From Myroides sp. 1354 (GTDB lineage Bacteria > Bacteroidota > Bacteroidia > Flavobacteriales > Flavobacteriaceae): a stretch of DNA of 64,000 nt. Under the pieces are notes generated by a model. The model ran no database searches, was not told the DNA's origin, and worked only from the letters and a program-made list of their open reading frames with translations. The translations under genes and the position numbers were made by a program. Location: NCBI RefSeq assembly GCF_030324495.1, contig NZ_JACAGN010000011.1, forward strand, positions 18,658-82,657, in the 5' to 3' direction. Positions 62,132 through 64,000 of this stretch are shown piece after piece (positions within the stretch are counted from its first letter, which is position 1; each line of letters opens with the position of its first letter).

Positions 62132-63562
62132 ATGGTAGCAAAAAAAAGAACAAAAATTGTAGCAACATTAGGACCTGCATCAGGAACAAAAGAAGTGTTG
62201 CACAACATGATTAAAGCAGGTGTAAATGTATTTAGAATTAATTTCTCACATGCTGACTACGCCGATGTACAAGAGAAAATCGACATTATTCGAGAATTAA
62301 ATAAAGAATATGGTTATACGACGTCAATTTTAGGGGATCTTCAAGGACCTAAATTACGCGTGGGAATCATGGCGGAAGATGTAGTTGTTAATCCTGGAGA
62401 TTTAATTACATTTTCAACAAAAGAAGAGTTCAAAGGAGATGCAAAACGCGTGTACATGAACTATAAACAGTTTCCCAATGATGTAAATGCAGGAGAAACT
62501 ATTTTGTTAGATGACGGTAAATTGATCTTCGAAGTTGTATCAACAAACAATACAGATGAAGTTGTTGCTAAAGTTATTCAAGGGGGGCCTTTAAAATCTA
62601 AAAAAGGGGTAAACCTACCAATGACCAAGGTATCCTTACCTGCTTTAACGGAAAAGGATATCAATGATGCCATTTTTGCCATTAAAGCACAAGTGGATTG
62701 GTTGGCTTTATCTTTCGTTAGAACTCCAGAGGATTTATTGGACTTGCAAGAAATCATCAAACAACATTCAGAACACAAAATTCCAATTGTAGCCAAAATT
62801 GAAAAGCCAGAGGCAGTAAAAAATATCCACAAATTAGTAGCTTATTGTGATGGATTAATGGTTGCTCGTGGAGATCTAGGTGTTGAAATTCCTGCTCAAG
62901 AAGTTCCATTGATTCAAAAACAATTGGTTCAAGTGGCGAAAAACGCTAGAATTCCAGTGATCATTGCTACACAAATGATGGAAACCATGATTTCTAGTTT
63001 AACTCCGACAAGAGCAGAGGTAAACGACGTTGCAAACTCCGTAATGGATGGTGCGGATGCGGTAATGTTATCTGGAGAAACTTCTGTAGGTAGCTATCCT
63101 GTACAAGTAATTGAGAAAATGACACAAATTATTCAAAGTGTGGAAAATTCTCCATTAATCAATGTACCACAAAGTCCTCCTACAATTAAGACCAATCGCT
63201 ATATCACGAAAAACATTTGTTATCACGCAGCTTTAATGGCTAACGATATTGAAGCAAAAGCAATTTGTACGTTAACAAACAGTGGATATACGGCTTTCCA
63301 AATTTCTGCTTGGCGTCCAAATAGTGATATTCTTGTTTTTACGTCAAATAAACGCATTTTAACGCAGTTAAACTTGCTTTGGGGAGTTCAGGCTTACTAC
63401 TACGACAAATACGTAAGTACAGACGAAACAATTGAAGATATCAACAATATGGTTGTCGAGAAAAAACACGCTGTAAAAGGTGATATGGTAATCAACTTAG
63501 CAGCTATGCCAATCGTTGAAAAGGGAATGGTAAATACGTTGAGAATATCTGAAATTAAGTAA
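62132..63562 (+). CDS. pyk: Pyruvate kinase
   Basis: A 476-residue glycolytic enzyme making pyruvate and ATP from phosphoenolpyruvate. It has RTKIVATLGPASG at the N-terminus, VFRINFSHADY, the B-domain stretch LLDDGKLIFEV, and the active-site signature IVAKIEKPEAVKNI with its catalytic lysine. MVARGDLGVEIP and VIIATQMMETMI follow. The C-terminal domain is complete. It ends in a short tail, followed by a diverged copy of the ATCAGTTA-type repeat and then a strong terminator. Confidence 0.97.
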   Translation: MVAKKRTKIVATLGPASGTKEVLHNMIKAGVNVFRINFSHADYADVQEKIDIIRELNKEYGYTTSILGDLQGPKLRVGIMAEDVVVNPGDLITFSTKEEFKGDAKRVYMNYKQFPNDVNAGETILLDDGKLIFEVVSTNNTDEVVAKVIQGGPLKSKKGVNLPMTKVSLPALTEKDINDAIFAIKAQVDWLALSFVRTPEDLLDLQEIIKQHSEHKIPIVAKIEKPEAVKNIHKLVAYCDGLMVARGDLGVEIPAQEVPLIQKQLVQVAKNARIPVIIATQMMETMISSLTPTRAEVNDVANSVMDGADAVMLSGETSVGSYPVQVIEKMTQIIQSVENSPLINVPQSPPTIKTNRYITKNICYHAALMANDIEAKAICTLTNSGYTAFQISAWRPNSDILVFTSNKRILTQLNLLWGVQAYYYDKYVSTDETIEDINNMVVEKKHAVKGDMVINLAAMPIVEKGMVNTLRISEIK

Positions 63563-63564
63563 TC

Positions 63565-63594
63565 GGTTAACTGTTATGGGTTATCGGTTATGAG
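63565..63594. repeat. Diverged copy of the 14-bp repeat family
   Basis: GTTATGGGTTATCGGTTATG is the reverse complement, with few changes, of the TAACTGATAACCCA array at 10.75 kb. Confidence 0.65.
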
Positions 63595-63618
63595 TGATCA
63601 GAATTCAAAAATATAAAC

Positions 63619-63657
63619 GAAAAAAGGGAATCATGTAAAAATGATTCCCTTTTTTTA
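63619..63657 (+). terminator. Terminator after pyk
   Basis: AAAAAGGGAATCAT / ATGATTCCCTTTTT with a 6-nt loop and further T residues. Confidence 0.9.
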
Positions 63658-63738
63658 TAATCTATTGGCTTTTTTGATTTTTCGCCTTTTTGTCAATTTT
63701 TCTGATTAAAGATATTGATCTATTCAGGAAATTTAACC

Positions 63739-64000
63739 GGGTGGATTGCCATTGAATGGATTCCATCGGGTGGATTATCATTGGATGGATTCCATCGGGT
63801 GGATTGTCATTGGATGGATTCCATTGGGTGGATTGCCATTGGATGGATTCCATCGGGCAGATTGTCATTGGATGGATTCCATCGGGCAGATTGTCATTGG
63901 ATGGATTCCATCGGGCAGATTGCCATTGGATGGATTCCATCGGGCAGATTGCCATTGGATGGATTCCATCGGGCAGATTGCCATTGGATGGATTCCATCG
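63739..64000. repeat. 29-bp tandem repeat array, open at the window end
   Basis: Nine head-to-tail units start at 63739 and then every 29 bp exactly (63768, 63797, 63826, 63855, 63884, 63913, 63942, 63971), and a tenth begins at 64000. Each holds GATGGATTCCATC, an imperfect palindrome. Units 1-4 begin GGGTGG and units 5-9 begin GGGCAG; units 7-9 are identical. There are no spacers. Since 29 is not a multiple of three, translation changes phase from unit to unit; all such open frames here are incidental. Confidence 0.95.

Noticed and set aside
63662..63955. Open frame with repeated MESIQWQ-like words on the minus strand
   Set aside because: It lies within the 29-bp array. The repeat length is not a multiple of three, so the reading phase rotates and several frames are open simply because the unit lacks stops. 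No start signal or conserved protein is implied.
63739..64000. CRISPR array
   Set aside because: The 29-bp units follow each other with no spacers, and there are no cas genes in the window.

Overview
The window reads as chromosomal DNA from a low-GC member of the Flavobacteriaceae, most likely Myroides. Three things point there. First, promoters carry the Bacteroidota -7 element TAnnTTTG. Second, protein families typical of the phylum are present: a type B succinate dehydrogenase, an RND pump fused to its outer-membrane factor, a DUF2723 protein, an IPExxxVDY protein, TSP3-OmpA, and a long PurF-like enzyme. Third, there is a resident subclass B1 metallo-beta-lactamase of the kind found in Myroides. 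The genus is an inference; the family-level assignment is firmer.

Layout. 1-10.3 kb is a heme-biosynthesis region transcribed outwards from a divergent promoter near 5.3-5.5 kb. Leftwards run hemA-hemC-hemD-hemE, then an unknown gene and hemF. Rightwards run an AraC-type regulator, hemH, hemJ and an orphan histidine kinase, all overlapping or tightly spaced, then a crotonase. 10.3-11.0 kb holds two identical tRNA-Gln genes separated by tandem repeats. 11.1-16.1 kb carries a large DUF2723 membrane protein, thiL and a small DUF4190 membrane protein. 16.2-22.4 kb is a heavy-metal efflux locus: a small exported protein, the RND/TolC fusion and a lipoprotein adaptor. 22.4-34.3 kb mixes small lipoproteins, the beta-lactamase, glyS, an unknown secreted-type gene pair, YceI, YchJ, ComF, an Ig-like lipoprotein, two tandem lipocalin-like lipoproteins, a nitrilase and an unknown exported protein. 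34.3-38.0 kb is sdhCAB. 38.2-48.7 kb holds a ChaN-like protein, an alpha/beta hydrolase, and AddB-like and AddA-like helicase-nuclease genes separated by ompA and kbl. 48.8-51.0 kb is sodA and an SLC13 permease.

51.0-54.3 kb is an isolated accessory unit: a membrane-anchored KAP P-loop NTPase whose stop codon overlaps the start of a 55-codon gene. It is the best candidate here for a little-described system, possibly defence, although function is unproven. 54.5-58.9 kb carries purine and nucleic-acid genes (purF-like, PfkB kinase, rnhA, purN). 59.1-63.6 kb is acpP-fabF-rnc and an IPExxxVDY gene with pyk. The window ends inside a 29-bp tandem repeat array of at least nine units.

Numerous inverted repeats followed by T tracts mark transcription-unit ends. 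Two of them lie in unexpected places, in the fabF leader and inside the start of rnc, and may be regulatory. No insertion sequence, prophage, CRISPR array or rRNA was seen.
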